DNA of 38,347 nt from an uncultured Anaerotruncus sp. (GTDB lineage Bacteria > Bacillota > Clostridia > Oscillospirales > Ruminococcaceae), in the NCBI GenBank assembly GCA_904398655.1, contig CAJFPF010000099.1, positions 1 through 38,347 on the forward strand. Direction: 5' to 3'. The position numbers and the translations under genes were made by a program. The notes below the pieces were generated by a model. The model was not told where the DNA came from, searched no databases, and worked only from the letters and a program-made list of their open reading frames with translations. Numbering within the stretch: position 1 is the first letter of the stretch; every line of letters begins with the position of its first letter. Of the stretch, positions 7,396 through 15,056 are shown in pieces.

Positions 7396-8565
7396 ATGAG
7401 AGAGATTGTGCTGCTTAAATGCGGGGAGCTGGCTCTGAAGGGCCTCAACCGCCGCAATTTTGAAGAGGTGTTGATGAAAAACTGCCGCCGCCGGCTGGAG
7501 GATTTGGGGACGTTCCGGATCCACTCCTCCCAGTCCACCATCTATGTGGAGCCGATGGAGGAGGAAGTGGACCTGGATGAGGCGGTGGACCGGCTGACCA
7601 AGGTGTTTGGTATCGCCGCCCTCACCCGTTCGGCAGTGGTGGAGAAGTCGTTTGAAGCGGTGCGGGCGTGTGCCCCCACCTACCTGCGTCCGCTGCTCAT
7701 GGGGGCCAAGACCTTCAAGGTGGAGGCCAAGCGCTCGGACAAGCAGTTCCCCATGAAGTCCCCGGAGCTCTGCCGGGAGCTGGGGGCGGTGCTGCTGGAG
7801 GCGTTTCCCCGCCTGCGGGTGGATGTGCACCACCCGGATGTCACCGTCTATGTGGAGATCCGGGAGGCGGGGGCCTATCTCCATGCCGACCAGATCCACG
7901 GGGCGGGAGGGCTGCCGGTGGGCACCAGCGGCCGGGCGATGCTGCTCATCTCCGGAGGCATTGACAGCCCGGTGGCGGGCTATATGATGGCCAAACGGGG
8001 GATCGAGGTGTTCGCGGTCCACTTTGTGAGCCCTCCCTATACCAGTGAACACGCCCTGGAGAAGGTGAAAACCCTCTGCCGCAAGCTGGTCCCCTACTGC
8101 GGGCGGGTGCGTTTGGCGGTGGTGCCCTTCACCCAGCTGCAGCTGGCCATCCGGGACAACTGCCCGGAGGAGCTGTTCACTATCATCATGCGCCGGTTTA
8201 TGATGAAGATTGCCGAACAGCTGGCCCAAAAGAGCGACTGCCATGCCCTGATCACCGGGGAGAGCGTGGCCCAGGTGGCCAGCCAGACCCTGTGGGCTCT
8301 GGCCTGCACCGATGTGGCCACCCAGCTGCCGGTATTGCGGCCGGTGATCGGCATGGACAAGGAGGAGATTGTGAAGATCGCCAACCAGATCGACACCTTC
8401 GAGACCTCCATCCTGCCCTATGAGGACTGCTGCACCGTATTTACCCCCCGCCATCCCAAGACCAAGCCCAAATTGGAGGCCGTGTTGGAGGCGGAGGTCC
8501 GTTGGGACGCCTCCCAGTTGGTGCAGGAAGCCGTGGAGGGAACTGAGTATGTGATGTTGGGCTGA
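7396..8565 (+). CDS. thiI: tRNA 4-thiouridine synthase ThiI
   Basis: ATP-dependent tRNA sulfurtransferase, 389 aa. It has an N-terminal ferredoxin-like plus THUMP RNA-binding region (residues 1-165), then a PP-loop domain with the ATP motif SGGIDSPVAG that adenylates U8. It ends without a C-terminal rhodanese domain, the short Firmicutes form, which takes sulfur directly from the adjacent NifS-like enzyme. ATG 7396 has GGGAGAGGA 6-8 nt upstream. It is probably co-transcribed with the desulfurase and with the CinA-sortase fusion 39 bp downstream. Confidence 0.96.
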   Translation: MREIVLLKCGELALKGLNRRNFEEVLMKNCRRRLEDLGTFRIHSSQSTIYVEPMEEEVDLDEAVDRLTKVFGIAALTRSAVVEKSFEAVRACAPTYLRPLLMGAKTFKVEAKRSDKQFPMKSPELCRELGAVLLEAFPRLRVDVHHPDVTVYVEIREAGAYLHADQIHGAGGLPVGTSGRAMLLISGGIDSPVAGYMMAKRGIEVFAVHFVSPPYTSEHALEKVKTLCRKLVPYCGRVRLAVVPFTQLQLAIRDNCPEELFTIIMRRFMMKIAEQLAQKSDCHALITGESVAQVASQTLWALACTDVATQLPVLRPVIGMDKEEIVKIANQIDTFETSILPYEDCCTVFTPRHPKTKPKLEAVLEAEVRWDASQLVQEAVEGTEYVMLG

Positions 8566-8604
8566 TCGGGCCTGACACAAAGCCTTTGGAAGGAGGAGTG
8601 GCGT

Positions 8605-11600
8605 TTGAACGCCGAGGTCATAGGCATAGGGGCGGCGCTTGCCAGCCCGGAGGCCCTGTCCCAGGTGGTCCGTGTGGCCGCCCAGGAGTTGGCGGGATGC
8701 GGGGTGGAACTCCAGAGCCAGATGGCGGTGGGCGCTGACCCCCAAAAGCTGCGGGAGGCGGTGGCCCGGGCGCTTCGGCGCAGCCAGGTGGTGCTGTTGC
8801 TGGGGGGCCTGGGCGCCGGAGCGGATGGCATCACCAAGGAGACCGTCTGCCAGGGGCTGGGCCGCAAGCTGGTGCTCCACCAGGAGAGCCTGGCTAGAAT
8901 CAAGGCGGCCTACCAGCGGGCGGGCCGCCAGATGCCCCAGCAGATTGCCCGGCTGGCCATGCTGCCCGAGCGGTCGGTGGTGTTCCCCGGCGTGCGGGGG
9001 ATCACTCCCGGCTGCGCGTTGGCGGCGGGCAGCCAATTTATCCTCATGCTCCCCGACGACCCCCGGGAGTTTGTCCCCATGATCCAGCGCAGCGTGATCC
9101 CCTATCTGGCCCGGTTTTCTGGGGCGGGGGTAGCTTCCCGGACGGTGAACGTGTTTGGGCTGGGATCGGGGGAACTGCGGGAACGGCTGGGCAGTATGCT
9201 CTCCGCCCAGAACCCCACGGTGGAACTGTCCGCCGGGCGGGGGGAGTTCGCGGTGAAGGTCACTGCCAAGGCCGCCTCCAAACAGGAGGCGGCTGATCTG
9301 TGCGCGCCGGTGGTCCAGGAGATCCGCCGTCGCCTGGGCCCCGCCGCCTATGGGCTGGACCAGCGGGAGGGTCTGGCAGGGGCGGCGTCGGCCGCTTTAC
9401 ACAAGCGGGGCCTCACCCTCTCCTTGGCGGAGGGGGGGCTGGAGGGCCGGACGGCGGCACTGTTGGAGCGGTGCGCCCAGGCGGGGGAGGTGCTGCGGTT
9501 TTCGGTCTCCGCCGGAACCGATGCCCTCAAACGGGACGCCCTGCGGGTGCCGGAGAAGCTCCTGAAGAAATGCGGGCCGGTGAGTGCCCAGGTGGCGGCG
9601 GCCATGGCCGCTGGCGCCCGGGACCGAGGGGAAAGCAGCTTGGGCTTGGCGGTGACCGGCGCTCTGGGAGGCAAGGAGTGCAAAAAGCCCACCGGCGAGG
9701 CCTATGTCGCCCTGTATGACGGGGAGCGGGTTTGGATCCGGCGGCTCTCCCTCCCCAAAAAGGATCCTTCCGAGGCCCAACAGCTGGCGGCTGCCCTGTC
9801 CGCCCTGCTGCTGACACGGCAGTACGCCGCTTCGGCCCAGCCGCTGCCCGGCGGTGTGCCCTTGGAGGCGGCGCTGGCGGGCAAGGCCCCGGAGGAGGAC
9901 GCCCTGCCCGCAGTGGAGGAGGCACCTCCCAGGGGGAGGGGGAATGGCGGCCCAGAGAAAAAACGCCCGTTTTTGGCCAAAATCCTCCCCTGGAAGGGGG
10001 ACCCGGTGGGGGAGATCGCCCGGAAGATGGTTTTGGTGGTGGCCCTGTGTGTCTTTGGCGCTTCGGCGGGCTATCTGGTGAACTACCAGATGCAGCAACA
10101 GCGGCAGACCGGCCTGGAGGAACAGCTCCGGGAGATGTACAACACCGCCGCCGGCCTGGATCCGGACGCGGAGGTGGAGGTGCCGGACGGCTATCCGGAG
10201 GGCTACCAGGCCAAATTCGCCAGCCTCTATGAGGCAAATTCGGATGTGGCAGGGTGGCTATCCATCGATGGCACCAATGTGAACTATCCGGTGGTCCACT
10301 ACCAGGACAACGAGTACTATCTGCGCCGGGACTTTAACCGCCAGGACAGCAAATACGGCACGCCCTGGCTGGAAGCGGCCAACCAGATGAATCCCCAGGA
10401 TGACAATTATATCATCTATGCCCACAACATGACCGACGGCAAGATGTTCGGTGAGCTGATGAACTACAAGGGGGCCTCGGGCACCCGGGAATTTGCCAAT
10501 CCGGAGGTGGGGATCGAGTATCTGCGGGAGCATCCCATCATCAGCTTCGACGATGTCTATCGGGACAATGACTACAAGATCGTCTCGGTGTTCATCACCA
10601 ATGCCAAGGAGGCCTATGGGGAGATTTTCTTCTACAACACCTACTTGAACCTCTCCAATGAGACGGATTTCAACACGTTTGTGTCGGAGATCACCGCCCG
10701 CTCCTACTATACCTCTGACGTGGACATCCAGCCGGGGGACAAGTTTGTCACCCTCTCCACCTGCTCCTATGAGTTCGGGCCGGTTTCGGACGACGCCCAT
10801 GTGCGTACGGTGGTGGTGGGGCGCCGGGTCCGGGAGGGGGAGAAGGCGGACGGCAGCGATATCACCTATGGGATCAACCCCAGTGTCAAACTGCCTCCCG
10901 GCTTCACCAGCGGAAACACCGCCCAATTGGAACAGCAGGCGGACCAGGAGTCCCAGGGGACCATTGCCATGACGCCGGAGAACACCTCCAGCGCCATCAC
11001 CGCCAGCTCCTACCAGCCGGTGACCAGCCAGCCCGTCTCCTCCGGCGGCGCAGTGGCTTCGGGCAGCTCCAGCGGGACAACTTCTTCCGTACAGCAGCTT
11101 GACCAGCGGGCGGCAGAGCTGAGGACAGCGGTATTGGGCGCCATGGAGGAGGCGCGCCAAGCCCGGGACGCTGCGGAGGAATATGAAGCCGAAGCCAGGG
11201 ACGCCTCCAGCGCCCGCAGGGCATGGCAGGCGGCGGACCGGGCATACGACGCGGCCCAGGACGCCCAAGATGCCTACGACCGGGCGGTGGACCTGCTGGA
11301 CCAGGCAGAGGCCTTCTATGATGCCTCTCCCACCTCCCAGGCGGAGACCGTTTGGGAGACGGCCGAAGAGGCGGTCTATGAGGCCAGAAACTATCTGGAG
11401 GACGCCCAAGCCTATGCCGATTGGGCCCAGCAGGCGGCACAGGAGCTGGAGGATGAGGAAACGCCCTCCTCCTCCCAGGAGGAGTCTTCCAGCTCCTCCC
11501 GGCCGGAATCCAGTTCCTCTGCACCAGAATCCAGCTCTTCCGAACCGGCGCCCAGTTCCTCGGAGGCGGCACCCAGCTCCTCTGAATCGGAGCCGGAGCC

Positions 11601-11700
11601 CAGTCCCTCGGAGCCCGAATCGGAACCAGAGCCAAGCTCATCCCAAGAGGAGGAGCAGACCCCAGAGTCACAGGGGGAGAGTTCTGTGCCGGCGGAATAG
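8605..11700 (+). CDS. Degenerate CinA - class B sortase fusion protein
   Basis: A single uninterrupted 1031-aa frame from TTG 8605 (AAGGAGGAG 6 nt upstream). Residues 1-165 align with the CinA molybdopterin-binding-like domain, and about 250-410 with the CinA nicotinamide-nucleotide amidase domain. Both have lost key residues: the usual GTELLLG / DTN region reads GAALASPEA, GGLGPT reads GGLGAG, LPGPPSE reads LPDDPRE, and the catalytic serine motif ESCTGG reads EGGLEG. A basic/acidic linker leads to one membrane segment (about 475-497). An extracytoplasmic class B sortase domain follows (about 520-745) with intact H607 (YAHN), C720 (TLSTC) and R734. The tail has an Ala-rich coiled coil (about 830-950) and a Ser/Glu/Pro-rich end. 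Sortases covalently attach proteins to the wall or each other. Known CinA proteins are soluble enzymes; the fusion is not a form I recognise. Confidence 0.9.
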   Translation: MNAEVIGIGAALASPEALSQVVRVAAQELAGCGVELQSQMAVGADPQKLREAVARALRRSQVVLLLGGLGAGADGITKETVCQGLGRKLVLHQESLARIKAAYQRAGRQMPQQIARLAMLPERSVVFPGVRGITPGCALAAGSQFILMLPDDPREFVPMIQRSVIPYLARFSGAGVASRTVNVFGLGSGELRERLGSMLSAQNPTVELSAGRGEFAVKVTAKAASKQEAADLCAPVVQEIRRRLGPAAYGLDQREGLAGAASAALHKRGLTLSLAEGGLEGRTAALLERCAQAGEVLRFSVSAGTDALKRDALRVPEKLLKKCGPVSAQVAAAMAAGARDRGESSLGLAVTGALGGKECKKPTGEAYVALYDGERVWIRRLSLPKKDPSEAQQLAAALSALLLTRQYAASAQPLPGGVPLEAALAGKAPEEDALPAVEEAPPRGRGNGGPEKKRPFLAKILPWKGDPVGEIARKMVLVVALCVFGASAGYLVNYQMQQQRQTGLEEQLREMYNTAAGLDPDAEVEVPDGYPEGYQAKFASLYEANSDVAGWLSIDGTNVNYPVVHYQDNEYYLRRDFNRQDSKYGTPWLEAANQMNPQDDNYIIYAHNMTDGKMFGELMNYKGASGTREFANPEVGIEYLREHPIISFDDVYRDNDYKIVSVFITNAKEAYGEIFFYNTYLNLSNETDFNTFVSEITARSYYTSDVDIQPGDKFVTLSTCSYEFGPVSDDAHVRTVVVGRRVREGEKADGSDITYGINPSVKLPPGFTSGNTAQLEQQADQESQGTIAMTPENTSSAITASSYQPVTSQPVSSGGAVASGSSSGTTSSVQQLDQRAAELRTAVLGAMEEARQARDAAEEYEAEARDASSARRAWQAADRAYDAAQDAQDAYDRAVDLLDQAEAFYDASPTSQAETVWETAEEAVYEARNYLEDAQAYADWAQQAAQELEDEETPSSSQEESSSSSRPESSSSAPESSSSEPAPSSSEAAPSSSESEPEPSPSEPESEPEPSSSQEEEQTPESQGESSVPAE

Positions 11701-11718
11701 AGAGAAAATGGTTGTTTG

Positions 11719-11760
11719 GCGCCCTTCCCCCTGGAAGATCCGGCGGGGAGGGCGCTTTTT
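11719..11760 (+). terminator. Rho-independent terminator after CinA-sortase gene
   Basis: Stem GCGCCCT(T)CCCC / GGGGAGGGCGC with one bulged T, followed by TTTTT. It suggests the second sortase is mainly transcribed from its own promoter. Confidence 0.8.
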
Positions 11761-11823
11761 CCCTGCTGCCATAAAAAAATCCGGGAAAATCCAGGATTTC
11801 CCCTCCACATTTTTGATTTGCTG

Positions 11824-11832
11824 TGCTATAAT
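11824..11832 (+). promoter_or_regulatory. Extended -10 promoter of second sortase
   Basis: TGC-TATAAT, a perfect extended -10, 41 bp before the sortase ATG. The -35 position is poor (TCCACA at 11804-11809, 17-bp spacer). Confidence 0.65.
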
Positions 11833-11873
11833 CTTAAATTAGATTCCACTTTAGAAGGGTTAGAGGGCTGTCT

Positions 11874-13013
11874 ATGAATCTGCTGAAAAAGTTTTTGCGG
11901 GGCGTTTTTTATTTTTGTGTGGGGGTGAAGGCCTCTTGCCGGGACCTGGTGGACTGGTACACCCACAACCGCTCGATCCCCCGGTTTTTGCGCCATCCGG
12001 TGGTGCTGCTGGTGCTGGCATTGGCCCTGGTGGGCTGTGGTTGGGGCCTGGTCATGGCCGTCGGCAGCGCCTCTTTGGAGGAACGCCACGTCCCCTCCAG
12101 CAGCCAGGCGGCCTCCCAGCCGGAGAGCCAGCCCCAGGAGGACATCCCCAGCAGTTCGCCGGAGCAAAATACTTCCAGCAGTGCCCCGGAGGAAGAATCC
12201 TCCAACAGCCCATCGGAGCAGGATGTTTCCAGCAGTAACCCGGAGGAAGAATCCTCCAGCGATGAATCGGAGCAGGAATCCTCCAGCAGTCAGCCGGAGG
12301 TGGACGCCATCGCCAGCGCCACCCGCTTTGACCCCATCGGGGACGACCAGCTCCGCCAGGTGCTTCAGGAGCGGGTGGATGCCTACTATGAAGAGGTGGT
12401 GTTCATTCCGCCGGCGGCCGGGGATATTGCCGGTTGGCAGGCGGTGAACCCGGATGTGCGGGCATGGATCACCATCCCCAATACCAACATCAGCTATCCG
12501 GTGGTCATCGGCCCCTACACCGACTACTACACCCACCTGGGCTACTATAAGGAGGCCAGCCGCAACGGGGTCATCTGGTTTGATACCGACGTGCAGTTCG
12601 ACCAGAACGGGGAGATCACCTCCCGCAACGCGGTGATCTATGGCCACAACTGGACCAACTGCTGGCGCCCGGTGCGGATCGGCAACCCGGGGGATGTGAT
12701 GTTTGCCCAGCTGGCCGCCTATGATGACGCCACCTTCACCGCCCAGAACCCCTATATCCGGATCACCACCCCGGGCGGGGACCACCTCTACCAGGTGTTC
12801 TCGGTGTTCTATACCGATTTGAGTTTTGTCTATGTCTACTGTGACGGCTCGGTGGTGGACTCGATCATCAGCCGCGCCAAAGCCCTGGATATCCATGACC
12901 TGAATGTCCCGGTGAGCTCCAGCGACCAGATCATCACCCTCTCCACCTGCACCCGTGTGCTGGGCCCTGGGGACAACCAGCGGTTTGTGGTGATGGCCAA
13001 AAAGATCTCCTGA
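11874..13013 (+). CDS. Class B sortase with tandem-repeat stalk
   Basis: A 379-aa membrane-anchored transpeptidase. It has a basic cytoplasmic N-terminus, one membrane segment (about 42-62), and a Ser/Glu/Pro stalk made of three 18-residue units (bases 12132-12293). A class B sortase domain follows (about 160-379) with intact H258 (YGHN), C359 (TLSTC) and R370. It should cleave a sorting signal in a secreted protein and join it to peptidoglycan or another protein. It lies just after the CinA-sortase fusion and before a hexapeptide acetyltransferase. I find no sorting-signal protein (LPXTG- or NPQTN-like C-terminus) in this window, so its substrates are unknown. Confidence 0.94.
   Translation: MNLLKKFLRGVFYFCVGVKASCRDLVDWYTHNRSIPRFLRHPVVLLVLALALVGCGWGLVMAVGSASLEERHVPSSSQAASQPESQPQEDIPSSSPEQNTSSSAPEEESSNSPSEQDVSSSNPEEESSSDESEQESSSSQPEVDAIASATRFDPIGDDQLRQVLQERVDAYYEEVVFIPPAAGDIAGWQAVNPDVRAWITIPNTNISYPVVIGPYTDYYTHLGYYKEASRNGVIWFDTDVQFDQNGEITSRNAVIYGHNWTNCWRPVRIGNPGDVMFAQLAAYDDATFTAQNPYIRITTPGGDHLYQVFSVFYTDLSFVYVYCDGSVVDSIISRAKALDIHDLNVPVSSSDQIITLSTCTRVLGPGDNQRFVVMAKKIS
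12132..12293 (+). repeat. Three 54-bp tandem repeats in sortase stalk
   Basis: Three units of 54 bp (18 codons) starting at 12132, 12186 and 12240. The last two are closely similar at DNA level (CCGGAGGAAGAATCCTCC at the start of each); the first is more diverged. They encode PEEESS...SEQ...SSS-type stalk units. Confidence 0.75.
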
Positions 13014-13020
13014 CCCCTCT

Positions 13021-13061
13021 GGGGAGGCGGGCCCCGCAGGACCCACCTCCCCTCTATTTTT
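13021..13061 (+). terminator. Rho-independent terminator after second sortase
   Basis: Stem GGGGAGG / CCTCCCC around an inner GC-rich arm, then TCTATTTTT. It is located 8 bp after the sortase stop and 20 bp before the next start, so some read-through to the acetyltransferase is possible. Confidence 0.65.
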
Positions 13062-13081
13062 AGAGAAACGGAGGCGAAGCC

Positions 13082-13669
13082 ATGCTGAAAGATATGATTT
13101 TTGGGCTGATGCGCCCATTTTTGACCTTCTATGCCCTGCTGCGGTACGGCTCCATCTGGGGCCTCAAGCGCCACCTCCAGCAGAGCGCCCACCCCAATAA
13201 GCTGATGGTGCTCACCTATGGCCACTTTTTTATGCGCCGGGGAAGCTTTGTGGGGCTGGAGAGTGAATTGGAGGGCACCCCCTGCCTGCCCCACGGCATC
13301 CAGGGGATCTTTATCTCCAACGAGGCGAAGCTGGGACGGGATGTGGTGATCTTTCAACAGGTGACCATCGGCAACAACAACCTGCCAGGCAGCAAGAAGC
13401 CGGGCAGCCCCCACATTGGGAACAACGTCTATATCGGCGCCGGGGCCAAGATCATTGGCGGCATCACAGTGGGGGATAACTGCCGGATTGGGGCCAATGC
13501 GGTGGTCTATGAGGACATGCCCCCCAATTCGGTGGCGGTCTGCGCCCCCACCCGGATCCTTCAGAAGGGGCAGCTGGACAACACCTACCGCACCCGCCTG
13601 GGGGGCCAGGACTACTACTTCCGGGATGGACGCCTCCATCGGGGTCAGGGGCCGGAACTGCCCGGCTGA
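13082..13669 (+). CDS. Hexapeptide-repeat (left-handed beta-helix) acyltransferase, serine acetyltransferase-like
   Basis: A 195-aa protein whose C-terminal half is a left-handed beta-helix of the CysE group: VVIFQQVTIGNNN, GSPHIGNNVYIGAGAKIIGGITVGDNCRIGANAVV. It probably transfers an acetyl group from acetyl-CoA. It lacks the long helical N-domain of true CysE. Instead it has a short N-terminus with a hydrophobic amphipathic start, as in sugar- or polymer-modifying relatives, so cysteine synthesis is not assured. GGAGG lies about 8 nt before ATG. It sits directly after two sortase genes, which would fit a role in surface polymer modification, but this is context only. Confidence 0.85.
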   Translation: MLKDMIFGLMRPFLTFYALLRYGSIWGLKRHLQQSAHPNKLMVLTYGHFFMRRGSFVGLESELEGTPCLPHGIQGIFISNEAKLGRDVVIFQQVTIGNNNLPGSKKPGSPHIGNNVYIGAGAKIIGGITVGDNCRIGANAVVYEDMPPNSVAVCAPTRILQKGQLDNTYRTRLGGQDYYFRDGRLHRGQGPELPG

Positions 13670-13679
13670 AAGAGATCGC

Positions 13680-13713
13680 AGAGGGACTGGGGTTGCCCAG
13701 TCCCTCTTTCTGT
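13680..13713 (+). terminator. Rho-independent terminator
   Basis: A perfect 12-bp stem AGAGGGACTGGG / CCCAGTCCCTCT with a GTTG loop followed by TTCTGTCT. It ends the sortase/acetyltransferase region. Confidence 0.85.
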
Positions 13714-13771
13714 CTGAAGCGGGGGAGGGGCTCCGGCTTTTGCGCAAATCCTGTCGAATTTTACACAGCCC

Positions 13772-13801
13772 GAGACAACGCCCTGTAGGATAAAGTATAA
13801 T
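13772..13801 (+). promoter_or_regulatory. Probable promoter of first diguanylate cyclase
   Basis: A perfect TATAAT (13796-13801) preceded at 18 bp by GAGACA (4/6 to the -35 consensus). The start codon is 73 bp downstream. Confidence 0.5.
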
Positions 13802-13874
13802 AAAAACAGGTTTACACGCTTGCGCGTTGATCCCAAAAGGGTGGGTTAAAGTTTTTCCAGGGGAGGCGTGGGTT

Positions 13875-14996
13875 TTGCGGAGGCAGGTTGAGGATTTTTT
13901 TGTGATCCCAAGGGAGCTCTCGTCGGAATTTTGGAAGGATACCCTTCAAAAAAATAGCCTATCCCTGCTGGTGATCTGTATTATGATCTTCGGTATGGAG
14001 CTATTCAACATGGCCCGGGTACTCTTTTGGTCGGAATCCGGTCTGGGTACCCGCAACAACCGGATCTACTTCTCCCTCTATTGTGCCCTGTGGCTGGCAG
14101 CTGCTCTCTATCTGATGCTTGCCCGTTTATTGCGCGGCGCCCCACGGCGGGTGCGCTGGGCGATCCAATATGGGGCGGTGGAGTTTTTCCTTTTGTGGCA
14201 TGTATGTCTCAACGCATATGATCTGACGCGGGATTCCAACGCGGAGGTAAGCATCTATTTTACAGCGGTATTGGGGATTTCCGTATTCATCCAAATGGCC
14301 CCTCCGTTTGCCCTGTTGAGCCACGGGTCGGCCTACCTGCTCTTTATGGCCCTGGCCGGCTCCATTCTGGACAGCGGTACCAGGCTCAACCTGACCATTA
14401 CAGCCATTGTGGCCCTTGCGGTTTCCCTCACAAGCTGCCGCCATGCGGTGACCATGGTCTCCCAGCAAAGGGAGATCAGCCAGATGAACAAGCGCCTGCA
14501 GGCCCTGGCACGGCGGGACCCGCTCACCGGCCTGCTCAACAAGCCCGCCTTCCAAAGCTGTGTGGAGCCCTACCTGCAACAGGTCTCCTCGGCGGAATCG
14601 GGCACCCTGCTCATGGTGGATCTGGACAACTTCAAAGCGGTCAACGACAATTACGGCCATCCCTGCGGAGATTTTGTCCTGAAAGAAGCCGCTATGCGCC
14701 TTCAGGCCGCCTTCCCCGATGCGGTGGGGCTTGCCCGCATTGGGGGAGACGAATTTGCCGCGCTGGTGTTTGGCCTGGATGCAAGCAGCCTGGAGGCCGC
14801 CGCCCAATTGCTGATCCAATCGGTAGCGGGGATTACCTGGCATGGGCAGGAGGTGGGCGCTGGATGCAGTGTGGGTGCCTGCCGGTTTTGGCGTTCTGGC
14901 ATCTCCTATGACCAGTTGTATGGGGTGGCCGACCGCGCCCTATACGAGGCGAAGAGGGAGGGGAAGGGACAGCTTCACCTTCTCCAACTGGCTTGA
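13875..14996 (+). CDS. Membrane diguanylate cyclase (GGDEF)
   Basis: A 373-aa protein with an N-terminal region of about six membrane segments (roughly residues 30-195) and a C-terminal GGDEF domain. The domain holds the intact active site RIGGDEF and the substrate loop DxDNFKxVND-YGHxxGD, so it should make c-di-GMP from 2 GTP. No RxxD inhibitory site is seen just before GGDEF. The start is set at TTG 13875 because GGGGAGG lies 8 nt upstream; the open frame extends to 13827 but has no ribosome binding site there. It converges on the 11-gene polymer operon and shares a bidirectional terminator with it. Confidence 0.93.
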   Translation: MRRQVEDFFVIPRELSSEFWKDTLQKNSLSLLVICIMIFGMELFNMARVLFWSESGLGTRNNRIYFSLYCALWLAAALYLMLARLLRGAPRRVRWAIQYGAVEFFLLWHVCLNAYDLTRDSNAEVSIYFTAVLGISVFIQMAPPFALLSHGSAYLLFMALAGSILDSGTRLNLTITAIVALAVSLTSCRHAVTMVSQQREISQMNKRLQALARRDPLTGLLNKPAFQSCVEPYLQQVSSAESGTLLMVDLDNFKAVNDNYGHPCGDFVLKEAAMRLQAAFPDAVGLARIGGDEFAALVFGLDASSLEAAAQLLIQSVAGITWHGQEVGAGCSVGACRFWRSGISYDQLYGVADRALYEAKREGKGQLHLLQLA

Positions 14997-15015
14997 AGCC
15001 CCTGCCATAGAAACA

Positions 15016-15056
15016 AAAATCTGCCGGCCCCCTGTTGGGGAGCCGGCAGATTTTTT
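15016..15056. terminator. Bidirectional terminator between cyclase and hybrid kinase
   Basis: AAAAATCTGCCGGC / GCCGGCAGATTTTTT with an inner CCCC/GGGG arm. It serves the plus-strand cyclase and the 14-kb minus-strand operon, whose stop codon overlaps its T-run. Confidence 0.9.

Noticed and set aside
7246..9036. 596-aa minus-strand open frame
   Set aside because: Antisense to thiI and the CinA-sortase gene, both of which are strongly supported; no domain seen.
8605..10000. Functional CinA (nicotinamide-nucleotide amidase) activity
   Set aside because: The catalytic serine motif and the conserved motifs of the N-terminal domain are all replaced, so an active enzyme is unlikely despite the fold-level match.
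8605..11700. Two separate genes (cinA then sortase) rather than a fusion
   Set aside because: There is no stop codon between the regions, and I found no in-frame start with a good ribosome binding site just before the membrane segment; the linker reads as one protein.
13827..13874. Longer start for the first diguanylate cyclase at TTG 13827
   Set aside because: No ribosome binding site there, whereas TTG 13875 has GGGGAGG at 8 nt.
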